DNA from: UBA6522 sp965262365
GTDB lineage: Bacteria > Pseudomonadota > Gammaproteobacteria > Steroidobacterales > Rariloculaceae
Reading direction: 5' to 3'
Assembly: GCA_965262365.1 (NCBI GenBank)
Contig: OZ253541.1
Span: 62,001 to 126,000 of the forward strand
Length of the DNA: 64,000 nt
Shown here: in pieces, positions 43,384-52,585 of the stretch
Numbering within the stretch: the stretch's first letter is position 1
Layout of the letters: each line of letters opens with the position of its first letter
Notes under the pieces: model-generated
Told to the model about the DNA's origin: nothing
What the model saw: the letters and a program-made list of their open reading frames with translations, nothing else
The model's database searches: none
Program-made: the position numbers and the translations under genes

Positions 43384-44583
43384 ATGACATGGCTTGAAAA
43401 GCGCAACCTGACGATCCTCTTTTTCTCGCAAGGGATACTCGGCGCACAGATTCCCGTCAATTTTATTCTTGGCGGCCTGGCGGGTGCCTTGCTCGCCGAG
43501 AATCGAGGGCTCGCTACGCTGCCCATCTCCATCGTCGTGCTGGTCGCGATGTTTGTAGCTCCGGGCGCGTCGTTGTTCATGGGCCGTTTCGGACGGCGCG
43601 CGGGATTCCTGATCGGCGCCGGCGCGGGAGCGATCGGCGGTGGACTGGCCGTTCTCGCGCTATTCGAAGGGCGGTTCGACTGGCTTCTGTTCGCCGCCGC
43701 GTTTACCGGCGTTTTCCAGGCGTTCCAGGTATTTTTTCGGTTCGCGGCGGCCGATGCGACGTCGGAAGAATTCAAGCCGAAGGCGATTTCCCTGGTTCTC
43801 GGCGCCGGTCTGATCAATGCGATTCTTGCCGCGGAGGTCGTTCGCCTGCTGGGCGATGCGCTCGATCCCGTACCCTATGCGGGCGCTTATGCGGGTGTCA
43901 TCGGACTGAATTTCATCGGGGCGTGCATCGTGATGTTCCTGCGGATCCCGAGGCCTCCGCGGCCGGCCGAGACGGGCGGCGTAGCGCGCCCGCTTGGCGT
44001 CATCTTCAGGCAGCCGAAGGTCATCACGGCCGTGCTTTGCGCGATGGTGAGTTACGCGGTGATGAACCTTGTCATGACGTCAACACCGCTGGCCATTGTC
44101 GGCAATGGATTCACCACCAACCATGCCGCTGACATCGTTCGCTGGCACGTTATAGCGATGTTTGCACCGAGTTTCGTCACCGGGCACATCATCGCTCGCG
44201 TCGGCCATCTGCCGGTCATCGGCACGGGATTGCTGCTCTTGGGCGTCTGCTCGGCGATCGCGCTGAGCGGCGTGGATCTGCACCACTTCTATCTTGCGCT
44301 CGTGGCGCTCGGCATCGGCTGGAATTTCGGCTTCATCGGCGCCACGAGCCTGCTTGCCACGGCGTACTCCCCCGAGGAGCAGGCGAAAGTCCAGGGCCTT
44401 AACGACTTCCTGGTATTCGGGCTGGTGGCGTTTGCCTCCTTCAGTTCCGGTGCGCTGCTCAATTCCTTCGGCTGGACGGCGGTGCAGCTGGCGGTCGTGC
44501 CAAGCGTGCTCGTCGCTGCGGCCATTATCGCCTGGTACCGACTGCTGCTCACGACGCGCGAACCGGCCGATGTGCGCACCTAG
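43384..44583 (+). CDS. MFS transporter
   Basis: Starting at ATG 43384, the 399 residues have twelve hydrophobic segments and the MFS loop motif (GRFGRRAGFLIGAGAGAIGG). Other segments include NFIGACIVMFLRIPRPPRP at the centre and TAYSPEEQAKVQGLNDFLVF between late helices. The substrate is unknown. The gene follows the Fic gene by 31 bp on the same strand, so co-transcription is possible. Confidence 0.9.
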   Translation: MTWLEKRNLTILFFSQGILGAQIPVNFILGGLAGALLAENRGLATLPISIVVLVAMFVAPGASLFMGRFGRRAGFLIGAGAGAIGGGLAVLALFEGRFDWLLFAAAFTGVFQAFQVFFRFAAADATSEEFKPKAISLVLGAGLINAILAAEVVRLLGDALDPVPYAGAYAGVIGLNFIGACIVMFLRIPRPPRPAETGGVARPLGVIFRQPKVITAVLCAMVSYAVMNLVMTSTPLAIVGNGFTTNHAADIVRWHVIAMFAPSFVTGHIIARVGHLPVIGTGLLLLGVCSAIALSGVDLHHFYLALVALGIGWNFGFIGATSLLATAYSPEEQAKVQGLNDFLVFGLVAFASFSSGALLNSFGWTAVQLAVVPSVLVAAAIIAWYRLLLTTREPADVRT

Positions 44584-44748
44584 GGCCTGCTAACACTATC
44601 CGAGATGGCGCCCGGCGGCAGAATTCGTCAACTCGTCGTAGACGGTCCACTCCAAGGGCATTGCGGCGACGATGTACTCCATATTTGCTCCACAAGTGAA
44701 ATGTAAGCTTGCCGTAGTCGAAGTATCGAGGGCTGAGTGCGCTCAGCA

Positions 44749-45885
44749 ATGATCATGAATCGAATTTGCTTGACCGTTGTTTCTCTTGGGATCGTCGCGG
44801 GAGCCCATGCGCATCATTCCGCGGCGCCGCACTTCGATATGGACAATCCCCTGAGCGTGGAGGGCGTTGTCACTCAGTTAAGGCTCGTGAATCCTCACGC
44901 CTATGTGTATTTCGACGTAACCGATGACACCGGCGCAGTCGCCAACTGGCGTTGCGAACTATCCGGGGCGACGGGGATGAAACGTCGCGGCTGGACCGCC
45001 GACTCGCTCGTGCCGGGTCAGGCGATCACGGTGAACGGTGCGCCTGCCCGGCGCGAAGACCACGTCTGTTACACGAACTTCATGGTGCTCGAGGACGGCA
45101 CCCGCATCGATCGGAATAGTCCTCCGGCAGGCGCCGCGGCGACGGTGCCCGTGGTGGACGCTCCGGCGGTACCGGAAGCATGGACAGCGTACCTGGCCAA
45201 CGGCCAACCCAATCTGGGCGGCCCATGGGTCCGTCAGGGGATGGGCGGGGGCATGGGGCCCCCTCCCGCGGGAACGGGCCCTGGGCCGGGCGGTATGGGT
45301 CCGGCTCCCGGCGGCCCGGGCGGAATGGGGGGTGGTCCGGCGGGCTTGCCGGCGCCTACCGAAGCCGGTTTGGCGGCGTCCGCCGACTACGAGCAACCGT
45401 TCGATGATCCCGCCATTTTCTGTAACCCGGCGAACATCATCTTCGGCTTCACCCACGACAGTCATGTGAACGATATCTACCAGACCGAAGATACGGTCAC
45501 CCTCCAGTACGGCTACATGGATCTGGTCAGAACGATTCACCTGAACCAGACGGAGCACCCGGACGACATCGTTCACAGCGTGGGCGGGCACTCCATTGGC
45601 CGGTGGGAAGGCGACGTGCTGGTGGCCGACACGGTCGGTTTTGAGCAGGGCATCCTGTTTCCCCTCAATGGCCGCATGCACAGCGCCGATATGCAGGTGA
45701 CCGAGCGATTCGAGGTCAGGGACGAAGGTCAGACCCTGGTTCGCTCCTACGTCGCTCACGATCCGGCTTTCCTGCAGACCGACTGGGTGGGAGAGAGCGT
45801 CTTTCAGCGCACCAGCGAGCCGTACGAACCCTACGACTGCGTGGAGTTGAGCGGGGAAAACAACCGCCGGCCGGCGCCGGAGTAG
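44749..45885 (+). CDS. Secreted DUF6152 + GRWEGD-domain fusion protein
   Basis: I start at ATG 44749 (MIMNRICL). A signal peptide ending AGAHA is followed by HHSAAPHFDM, the DUF6152 hallmark, and a DUF6152 domain to about residue 125. A Gly/Pro/Met-rich linker (about 160-205) leads to a second domain with VHSVGGHSIGRWEGDVLVAD, VTERFEVRDEGQTLVRSYV and a C-terminal PYDCVELSG. Both halves occur as separate proteins elsewhere in this window. The role is unknown; a periplasmic location is likely. Confidence 0.8.
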   Translation: MIMNRICLTVVSLGIVAGAHAHHSAAPHFDMDNPLSVEGVVTQLRLVNPHAYVYFDVTDDTGAVANWRCELSGATGMKRRGWTADSLVPGQAITVNGAPARREDHVCYTNFMVLEDGTRIDRNSPPAGAAATVPVVDAPAVPEAWTAYLANGQPNLGGPWVRQGMGGGMGPPPAGTGPGPGGMGPAPGGPGGMGGGPAGLPAPTEAGLAASADYEQPFDDPAIFCNPANIIFGFTHDSHVNDIYQTEDTVTLQYGYMDLVRTIHLNQTEHPDDIVHSVGGHSIGRWEGDVLVADTVGFEQGILFPLNGRMHSADMQVTERFEVRDEGQTLVRSYVAHDPAFLQTDWVGESVFQRTSEPYEPYDCVELSGENNRRPAPE

Positions 45886-45999
45886 CCCGCGGAGCCGACC
45901 CACTGCGCGGAATGAAGCACGCGCCTGGGTTGTGGATTGGGATGTTGCCGAATATTGATTAGTGCGCTTTTGTAATGCGCCGCGCAATGCGCGTGGGTC

Positions 46000-47652
46000 T
46001 CAACCGATGTCTTCAGGTTTGCCCGTCCCATGAGGACGCGGGTTGATGAACGGCCAGGGTGAGGCCTCACTGCCACGCTCCAGGGGAACTTCAATGATCA
46101 CGGGCGCGTCGTCCTTGAAGGCCCGCTCCAGCGTCGTCCGCAGTTGCCGCGGGTTGTCCGCCCGGTATGCAGCGGCGCCGAAACTCTCGGCGAGTTTCAC
46201 AAAATCGGGATTGGCCAGATCGCATCCCAGAAGCCGCCCCTCGTAGGTATTGATCTGATCGCGCCGCACATTGCCGAATCCACCGTTGTTGAAAATGATG
46301 GTGACCAGGCCGATGCGATGCTGTACGGCGGTCGCGAGTTCCTGTACGCCATACATGAAGCCGCCGTCGCCGCACACCGCGACGACCGGGTGGCCGGGGT
46401 TAGCCACTTTTACCCCCATGGCGGTGTTGAATCCGAAGCCCAGGTTGTCCTGGTAGCCGCAAGTGACATATTGACGTGGCTTGTAGACGGGAAATCCGAA
46501 ACGGGCGGTGAAACCGACCTGTGACACCTCCTCGACAAAGAAACCGTCGTCCGGCAATACCTCCCGGATCGCATCCAGATAGCCCAATTGCGGTTGCACG
46601 CTCTGAATTTCGGCCCGCGCCCGCCGTTTGATCGCTTCGAACTCATCCGCACGCGATGGGCGCTTGCCGATCCTCTTGCCGAGCGCCGCGACCAGGGCGG
46701 CGGTGCCGGAGGCCGAGTCTGCGATGACGCCCACATCCGGCTTTACCCGGTCGAATTCCGCGGGATCGATGTCGATGCGAACCGTTCGCAAGCCCTCCGG
46801 CAACCAGCGCCAGCGAAAGTGTTGCAATTCCAGGCGGCTGCCGATACCGATCAACAGGTCGGCGTTCTGCCAATATTCGAATGCCGCGGTCATCGACATC
46901 CCGTATGGAGACGCTTCGCTGACGATACCCTTGCCGCTGCGGTGTGCTGTGACCGGCGCCTGCAGGAGGGTGGCCAGTTCCTGGATCGCATCTCCCGAGT
47001 GCAGTGCGCCCGCGCCCACCGAAATCAGCGGATTGCGCGCTTCGGCGATCATTCGGGCGGCGCGTTCCACCGCTTCCGGATCCGGTTCCGGCGGCGGGGG
47101 TATCTCGATGGTGTAGTCGGGGTCCATTTCGGCCTTCATCCCAAAGACATCCCACGGTGCTTCGACGGCTACGGGCCCGACCCGGCCTGTACGCAGTCGG
47201 CGAAAGGCTTCGGCCAATACCTGTGGCGCCTCGGTGGGATGCTCGATTCGTTGCGCCCACTTGGTCAGGCCGCGAAGCGTGGCAAGTTGGTCCGGCAATT
47301 CATGGAGTTGTCCGCGGCCTTTGCCGATCAGATCGGACATGATGTTCCCGGTAATGCACAGTACCGGGGTCGTGGCGCCGTAGGCGGTACACAGCGCGGC
47401 GGCGGAATTGAGCACGCCGGGACCGGGCACGACGGTATAGGCGCCGACCCTGCCGGTGGATTTTGCATACCCGAACGCCATGTAGCCGGCGCCTTGTTCA
47501 TGACGCGTACCGATAAAGTCGAGTTGGTCGCTTCGCCGCTGGCAGGCGTCATTGAAGTCGTACATGTGGGCACCGGGGATGCCGAACAACGTATCGACGC
47601 CGTGGTTGAGCAGGGAATGGACGATGGCTTGTCCGGTGGTCAATGTCGACAT
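46000..47652 (-). CDS. Thiamine-diphosphate-dependent decarboxylase/synthase (acetolactate synthase-like)
   Basis: The 550-residue protein has the three ThDP domains. Catalytic Glu52 lies in GTRHEQGAGYMAFG; VPGPGVLNSAAALCTAYG and an RIDIDPAEF segment mark the middle; GDGGFMYGVQEL with the later NNGGFGN binds ThDP-Mg. It lacks features that would fix it as the biosynthetic acetolactate synthase, and no small subunit is nearby. It is likely a benzoylformate-decarboxylase- or oxalyl-CoA-decarboxylase-like enzyme; substrate unknown. Confidence 0.9.
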   Translation of the reverse strand: MSTLTTGQAIVHSLLNHGVDTLFGIPGAHMYDFNDACQRRSDQLDFIGTRHEQGAGYMAFGYAKSTGRVGAYTVVPGPGVLNSAAALCTAYGATTPVLCITGNIMSDLIGKGRGQLHELPDQLATLRGLTKWAQRIEHPTEAPQVLAEAFRRLRTGRVGPVAVEAPWDVFGMKAEMDPDYTIEIPPPPEPDPEAVERAARMIAEARNPLISVGAGALHSGDAIQELATLLQAPVTAHRSGKGIVSEASPYGMSMTAAFEYWQNADLLIGIGSRLELQHFRWRWLPEGLRTVRIDIDPAEFDRVKPDVGVIADSASGTAALVAALGKRIGKRPSRADEFEAIKRRARAEIQSVQPQLGYLDAIREVLPDDGFFVEEVSQVGFTARFGFPVYKPRQYVTCGYQDNLGFGFNTAMGVKVANPGHPVVAVCGDGGFMYGVQELATAVQHRIGLVTIIFNNGGFGNVRRDQINTYEGRLLGCDLANPDFVKLAESFGAAAYRADNPRQLRTTLERAFKDDAPVIIEVPLERGSEASPWPFINPRPHGTGKPEDIG

Positions 47653-47739
47653 CGGGAGTACAACCGAATTTGGCGTGACGCAATACTAAGTGTTTTCGGA
47701 TATTGTTGGTCGCAGTCACTGAACTGCGGGGAGAGGCAG

Positions 47740-48462
47740 ATGAAGAAATTCGTGTCGATCGCGATCGCACTGGGTTTCCTGGGCGCGCTGCCCGTTGGTG
47801 CCCAGCTCAGCTCGGAATCCGGAGTGGACTATCTGGGCATTTACGCCCCGCCGATCTTCGATGGGGGCGGACCGCCGCGAAGCGAGCCGGAAGTCATACC
47901 CTTTACCGAGGAGGGCCGGGGCGTCTCCGAAGCCTACGTCTCCGAGCGCGACAACCCGAGAGTGCTGAACGACTGCGTGCCGGAGTCCATGCCCAGGATC
48001 CTGTGGACAGGCAATCCCATCGAACTCACTTCGGGCGATGCGGGAACCCTGGTTATTCGCTATGAGCGCGCCAACACGGTTCGCTCCATCGCCATGGACG
48101 GAGCCCCTCCGCCGGCCGATCGGCCGCATTCGGATCTCGGCCATTCCGTCGGTCGATGGGAGGGCGACATGCTCACTGTCGAGACCACGCACATGTCGGG
48201 CGGCACGATCACCAACGGAGACCGACCGCTGAGCCGCGACGCCCGGGTAACGGAACGATACTGGCGCGAACCCGGTTCGATGGACCTGCAGTTGGAGTTG
48301 GCGATCGAGGATCCGGTCTACTACACCGAGGTCTTTTCGATGGCACGGGAATACATCTGGGCGCCGGAGGAGGAGATCCGCCCGTGGGTCTGTGTCGACC
48401 TCGGTCCCAAGGACGAGGCACCCGATCTTGATGAATTGACGCGAATGCTCGAGGAACTCTAG
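47740..48462 (+). CDS. Secreted GRWEGD-domain protein (DUF6152-associated family)
   Basis: ATG 47740 follows GGGGAGAGG. A signal peptide ends PVGAQ; the 240-residue protein contains NDCVPESMPRILWTGNPIEL, SDLGHSVGRWEGDMLTVETT, RPLSRDARVTERYWR and a closing WVCVDLG. It corresponds to the second half of the protein at 44749. No enzyme motif is recognisable. Neighbouring DUF6152 genes suggest a common pathway. Confidence 0.75.
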   Translation: MKKFVSIAIALGFLGALPVGAQLSSESGVDYLGIYAPPIFDGGGPPRSEPEVIPFTEEGRGVSEAYVSERDNPRVLNDCVPESMPRILWTGNPIELTSGDAGTLVIRYERANTVRSIAMDGAPPPADRPHSDLGHSVGRWEGDMLTVETTHMSGGTITNGDRPLSRDARVTERYWREPGSMDLQLELAIEDPVYYTEVFSMAREYIWAPEEEIRPWVCVDLGPKDEAPDLDELTRMLEEL

Positions 48463-48544
48463 TGCTCTATCCAACTGAAACGGCATTCTCAACACGATAG
48501 AATCAGCACTGTTGAGCCGTGTTGAAACAAGTGGAGCAAAAGTC

Positions 48545-49132
48545 ATGAAGCACAAGACATCCGCAACCGCCGCCCAATGTCGACTGGTCCTGCTTGCGGG
48601 CGCGACGATGCTCTGGCCGTATGCGGCATCGCCACACCACTCTTTCAGCTCGCTGCTGACGCCGGAGGGCGAGGAAGAGATTTACGTGGTCGATGGCACG
48701 GTCAGGGTCTTTCGTATCCTGAACCCGCACGGCGCGTTGATCCTCGATACAGTGGATGAAACCGGATCTTCAGAAGGGTGGCTTATCGAACTGAGTCCGG
48801 CTGCACAGCTCGCTCGCGAGGGCTGGCACGACGCAACCGTATCGCCCGGCGACGCGGTCACGGCGGCAATTTTCCCCTCGACGACGGCGAATCGCGCGCG
48901 CCTTCGAGCCTTGTTGATCCACGCCAGGACCGTCGGCGATCCAGCCCAGTTGCTCGTCTCCTACGGGATCCGGGGCAATACGCCGGTCATGCGCCGGCTA
49001 CGGGAACGGTTGCCGGTGTGCGGTATCATCAACCCGGGGTATCAGAGAACCGAGTGTTTTCTGGTGGATGAACCGGCTGCGACCGCGCTCGCGGCGGAGT
49101 TTCCGGGAGCCATGGGTTACGTGATGCCGTAG
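48545..49132 (+). CDS. Secreted DUF6152 family protein
   Basis: From ATG 48545 the 195 residues have a signal peptide (LVLLAGATMLWPYAASP), the HHSFSSLL motif of DUF6152, VDGTVRVFRILNPHGALILD and DATVSPGDAVTAAIFP. It is followed by two more genes of the group. The C-terminal 60 residues extend beyond the usual DUF6152 domain and include two cysteines (VCGIINPG; ECFLVDE), perhaps a disulfide. Confidence 0.75.
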   Translation: MKHKTSATAAQCRLVLLAGATMLWPYAASPHHSFSSLLTPEGEEEIYVVDGTVRVFRILNPHGALILDTVDETGSSEGWLIELSPAAQLAREGWHDATVSPGDAVTAAIFPSTTANRARLRALLIHARTVGDPAQLLVSYGIRGNTPVMRRLRERLPVCGIINPGYQRTECFLVDEPAATALAAEFPGAMGYVMP

Positions 49133-49219
49133 CATCCAACGATGCCGCAATTCGGCTGCATCGACTGGCGCCCTTTCCAGGTCTTCGGGGCAACGGCTGA
49201 AGGCCCTGCGGAGACTTTA

Positions 49220-49612
49220 ATGAGACCCACGACACTTGTTTCGATCCTGATCAGCGTTTTGCTGCCTCTTTCAGTCCGGGCCCATCACGGTTCCGTCACC
49301 AATGCGCTTCTGTACCAGTCGGAACTCGTCGAACTGCAGGGTGAGATCGTCGATGTCTTCTGGCGCAACCCCCATGCGCGGGCGCGGCTCAGCGTCGTCG
49401 ACGACAGTGGCGGTGAAGTGCTGTGGGAACTCGAACTCGGGCCGAATCCTCGCCGGCTGGAGAACATGGGGCTCACGTCCCGGCACCTGCTTGGAACCGT
49501 GCGTGTGGCGGGACACGCCTCCAGGAGGGATCCGCAATCCCTGGGATACGCATTCCGGACCCTCGTTTGCGATTGCGATGCAACGGTTGTCCTTTACCGA
49601 ACGCGGTGCTGA
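49220..49612 (+). CDS. Secreted DUF6152 protein, probable frameshifted N-terminal half
   Basis: ATG 49220 opens a signal peptide (STILISVLLPLSVRA-like, here VSILISVLLPLSVRA) and HHGSVTNALLYQSELVELQG, the DUF6152 core, ending LGYAFRTLVCDCDATV then an unrelated LYRTRC tail. The next frame carries SFTERGAELNAQYNPATGN and the second domain. One extra base near 49588 would explain the break, giving a single protein like the fusion at 44749. I cannot tell a true mutation from a sequencing error. Confidence 0.65.
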   Translation: MRPTTLVSILISVLLPLSVRAHHGSVTNALLYQSELVELQGEIVDVFWRNPHARARLSVVDDSGGEVLWELELGPNPRRLENMGLTSRHLLGTVRVAGHASRRDPQSLGYAFRTLVCDCDATVVLYRTRC

Positions 49613-50102
49613 GCTGAACGCCCAATACAATCCGGCAACGGGCAATCGACAACTGGTTTGCGAGCATGGCATGCCCGACACGATGTTCGATCCCCGCCCA
49701 ATGGGGATTTCCAGGGACGGCGACGCTATTCGCATGCACCTTGTTCAGTACGACATCCAACGGATTATCCACATGGGCGATCCTCAGGAGGACCCCGAGC
49801 CGTCCAACGTCGGCTATTCGGTGGGGCGATGGGAGGGCGATGCGCTGGTTGTCACCACGACGCATGTCGACTGGCCCTACTACTCCGACTATGGGACGCC
49901 GCAGTCGGACCAGGTTCGCTACGACGAACGGTTCCAGGTGGTGGAGGCAAACGGCGAACCGATCCTGCACTACTCGATCGCCATAACCGACCCGGTCGTG
50001 TTCCCTGAGCCTCTCCAATTCGAAACTGCGCGGCCGGCCCTGCCCGGGTACGAGTTCAGGCCCTACAATTGCGTGGCCGAATGGGAAGCGGCCGCCGGCT
50101 GA
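49578..50102 (+). CDS. GRWEGD-domain half of the frameshifted DUF6152 fusion
   Basis: This +1 frame continues the previous gene: SFTERGAELNAQYNPATGNR, CEHGMPDTMFDPRPMG, SNVGYSVGRWEGDALVVTTT and a closing PYNCVAEWEAAAG. It has no signal peptide of its own and overlaps the previous frame by 35 bp, so independent translation from ATG 49578 is unlikely. The full protein would be about 293 residues. Confidence 0.65.
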   Translation: MQRLSFTERGAELNAQYNPATGNRQLVCEHGMPDTMFDPRPMGISRDGDAIRMHLVQYDIQRIIHMGDPQEDPEPSNVGYSVGRWEGDALVVTTTHVDWPYYSDYGTPQSDQVRYDERFQVVEANGEPILHYSIAITDPVVFPEPLQFETARPALPGYEFRPYNCVAEWEAAAG

Positions 50103-50143
50103 TGCTCGTCGGGCGATTCAGTCGCAACTCGGGAGCCAGTTGA

Positions 50144-52018
50144 ATGCAGCCACCAGACTTGAAGAATTTAGCGCTTCCGGGGCCCGTGGGAATGATTGCG
50201 GCGATCGCCCTGGCAGCGGGGGCTTGCGACCAATCCGAAATGCCCTCTTCGGTACCACCGAGTGAGACGGAAGTACGTACGGCGGTTTCGCAGATGGTGG
50301 ACGACTTCTTGAACCTCCGGATGGTACAGCCCTTCCCCGCGCCCTTGTCGCTGGACGAGGCCTACAGGTGGCAGAATGAATTTGTCGGGCTGCTGCGCCC
50401 GACAATGGGCGAGGTGGTGGGTTACAAGACAGGGGGCCACAATCCGGGTCCCGTAAACCCGGCGTTCCCACCGGATGGGATACGCGCACAAATGTTGTCA
50501 GGGATGTTTTTGGAAGACGGCGCCGCGATTCGTCTCGACGATGTGACGCAAGCCGGTTTCCTGGAAGCCGACTTTGCACTTCGTGTCGGCAGCAGGGCCA
50601 TAAACGAGGCGGAAACGGATCTTGAGATCCTCGCCGGTCTGGACGCTGTCGTTCCCTTTGCCGAAGTTCCGGACCCTTACGGCGCGCCGGACGACAACGC
50701 GATGATCCGGGGTGTTGTTTCGAATATGTCGACACGCATCGCGCTCGCCGGCGATCCGGTTCCCGTAGAGCCCACCGAGGAGTGGCTGCAGCGCATCGGC
50801 AGCATGGAGTTTGCAGTACTTGACGAGAATGACCGCGTCATTCAATCGGGTTCGATGGCCGAGTGGTACCAGCCGATTGCCGTGGTGAGATGGCTCCGGG
50901 ATCACCTGAAGATGTACGGCAAGGAGCTGATACCGGGGCAGATTCTCTCGTTGGGCAATATCGGCATCATTCGGCCGTTGTACGACGGAACGCCACGTGG
51001 CGAAGCGTACGCGAGCAATCAATTCCGAATCGAATACTACGGGCTCAAGGATGATGGGCCTGCGACAGTGACCATCAATATCGACAGGAGCAACCGGGAA
51101 ATGGCCTATAGCGAAGTGTCCGGATGGGTTCAGCCGCCGAACGCCAGGTCGCTGGGCGCCGTCAGTTCAGTTTACCCCGATGGTGAGGGCAATCTTTGGA
51201 TCGCCGAGCGCTGCGGCCAGAATAGCTGCGCCGATCGTGACACGCTGGCACCGATCCACCTGTACGACTCATCGGGCCGGTGGATCCGTGGTTTCGGACA
51301 GGGCATGTTCGTATGGCCTCACGGAATCTACGTCGACCCGGATGGAAACATCTGGGTGACGGACGGGGACGGCGACGGCCAACGGGGACACCAGGTTTTC
51401 AAGTTCAGCCCGGAAGGCGACGTCTTGATGACGTTGGGCCAGGCGGGAGTCCCCGGCTCGGGGCCCGGACAATTCAACGGCCCAACTGGCGTGGTTGTTG
51501 CGCCCAATGGCGATATTTTCGTTACGGACGGACACGATCCGGATTCCAATAACCGCGTCCAGAAATTCTCTGCGGACGGGCAGTTTCTGGCGAGCTTTGG
51601 TGGAACGGGCTCCGGTCCGGGCCAATTCATCGTTCCCCATGAAATCGCCATGGATTCCGGGGGCCGGCTATTTGTCGCCGACAGGGACAACAACCGGATC
51701 CAGATTCTCGATCAGGACGGTGTTTTCCTGGACCAATGGCATCAGTTCGGGCGTGCCAGTGGGCTGTTCATTTCGGCCGACGACAACCTTTACGTGTCCG
51801 ACAACCAGTCCAATACCGACCGCAACCCAGGATGGGAGCGCGGTATTCGAGTGGGCAGCGCTCGTGATGGCACAGTGGCCGCGTTTATTCCGGATCCGGC
51901 ATTCGATCCGGCAAATGCGGCGGCCACAGGTGCGCACGGGCTTGCTGCGAACGCTTCCGGAGAGGTATTCGGCGCGGAAGTCGGCGCCGCGATAGTACGC
52001 AAGTACGAGCGCCAATAG
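50144..52018 (+). CDS. Lipoprotein fusion: 2-keto-4-pentenoate hydratase-like domain + NHL propeller
   Basis: The 624-residue protein has a lipobox (ALAAGAC, Cys28). Residues about 40-315 follow the MhpD/FAH-like hydratase pattern: MVDDFLNLRMVQPFPAPL, VVGYKTGGHNPG, GMFLEDGAAI, LEADFALRVGSRAI and VVPFAEVPDP. From about 335 it switches to a six-bladed NHL/amidating-lyase-like propeller: SSVYPDGEGNLWIAERCGQN, PHGIYVDPDGNIWVTDGDGD, NGDIFVTDGHDPDSN, GRLFVADRDNNRIQILDQDG. Each half is usually a separate protein, so this looks like a gene fusion, perhaps by deletion. It ends 15 bp before the DoxX-like gene. Confidence 0.8.
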   Translation: MQPPDLKNLALPGPVGMIAAIALAAGACDQSEMPSSVPPSETEVRTAVSQMVDDFLNLRMVQPFPAPLSLDEAYRWQNEFVGLLRPTMGEVVGYKTGGHNPGPVNPAFPPDGIRAQMLSGMFLEDGAAIRLDDVTQAGFLEADFALRVGSRAINEAETDLEILAGLDAVVPFAEVPDPYGAPDDNAMIRGVVSNMSTRIALAGDPVPVEPTEEWLQRIGSMEFAVLDENDRVIQSGSMAEWYQPIAVVRWLRDHLKMYGKELIPGQILSLGNIGIIRPLYDGTPRGEAYASNQFRIEYYGLKDDGPATVTINIDRSNREMAYSEVSGWVQPPNARSLGAVSSVYPDGEGNLWIAERCGQNSCADRDTLAPIHLYDSSGRWIRGFGQGMFVWPHGIYVDPDGNIWVTDGDGDGQRGHQVFKFSPEGDVLMTLGQAGVPGSGPGQFNGPTGVVVAPNGDIFVTDGHDPDSNNRVQKFSADGQFLASFGGTGSGPGQFIVPHEIAMDSGGRLFVADRDNNRIQILDQDGVFLDQWHQFGRASGLFISADDNLYVSDNQSNTDRNPGWERGIRVGSARDGTVAAFIPDPAFDPANAAATGAHGLAANASGEVFGAEVGAAIVRKYERQ

Positions 52019-52033
52019 GTCTGTTAGTCACGT

Positions 52034-52402
52034 TTGGATATTTTCGATCTTCTGAGATGGGTTTCAGTGGCATTTTTCCTGCCGCACCTGGGTTCCAAGT
52101 GCCTTGTCTGGCCCAATATCGCTACCCACTTCGAGCTGGCACGGTGGCCCGCGCCGGATTTCTTTGCGCGATTGGGAATGTTCGTTGAAGTCGTCATCGT
52201 CCTGTCGCTCGTATCCGGGTGGTTTCTTCGGTACGGGCTAATCATGGGAACAGCGTTCCTGCTGGTGGCCGCCATCAGTACGCTCAGGATGAGCGGGCTT
52301 GTATGGCGCTGGGATCGGGGCGGTCCCGAGTACCCGCTGTTCTGGGCGGTGATCATGGGTATCGTGACCGCGCATGAATGGGGTTTCTATCAGGCGGGCT
52401 GA
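52034..52402 (+). CDS. DoxX-like small membrane protein
   Basis: Starting at TTG 52034, the 122 residues have four TM helices and a DoxX-like pattern (DIFDLLRWVSVAFFLPHLGS; ARLGMFVEVVIVLSLVSGWF; LIMGTAFLLVAAISTLRMS). It follows the fusion lipoprotein by 15 bp and may be co-transcribed. Its end overlaps by 13 bp the 3' part of the split CmcJ-type gene on the other strand. Confidence 0.7.
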   Translation: MDIFDLLRWVSVAFFLPHLGSKCLVWPNIATHFELARWPAPDFFARLGMFVEVVIVLSLVSGWFLRYGLIMGTAFLLVAAISTLRMSGLVWRWDRGGPEYPLFWAVIMGIVTAHEWGFYQAG

Positions 52403-52585
52403 ACCTGGTCAACGGCTGAGAAAAACGCGAACGCTCGCGATTCCACGCTCTCTCGCGGCGGTGCGCCGGACGGTGCGGCCGGATTCCTGAACGCCGCGTG
52501 CGGGGCGAACCTGCAGCGCCCGTCGCGGCTCGAATCGTGGGTCTTGATCAGCACGGCTTCGTCGCGCTCGAGCTGCGGATAGTAG

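Noticed and set aside
46588..47739. Long + strand extension upstream of the secreted protein at 47740
   Set aside because: It is antisense to the ThDP enzyme; the signal peptide starts at 47740 behind a good ribosome-binding site.
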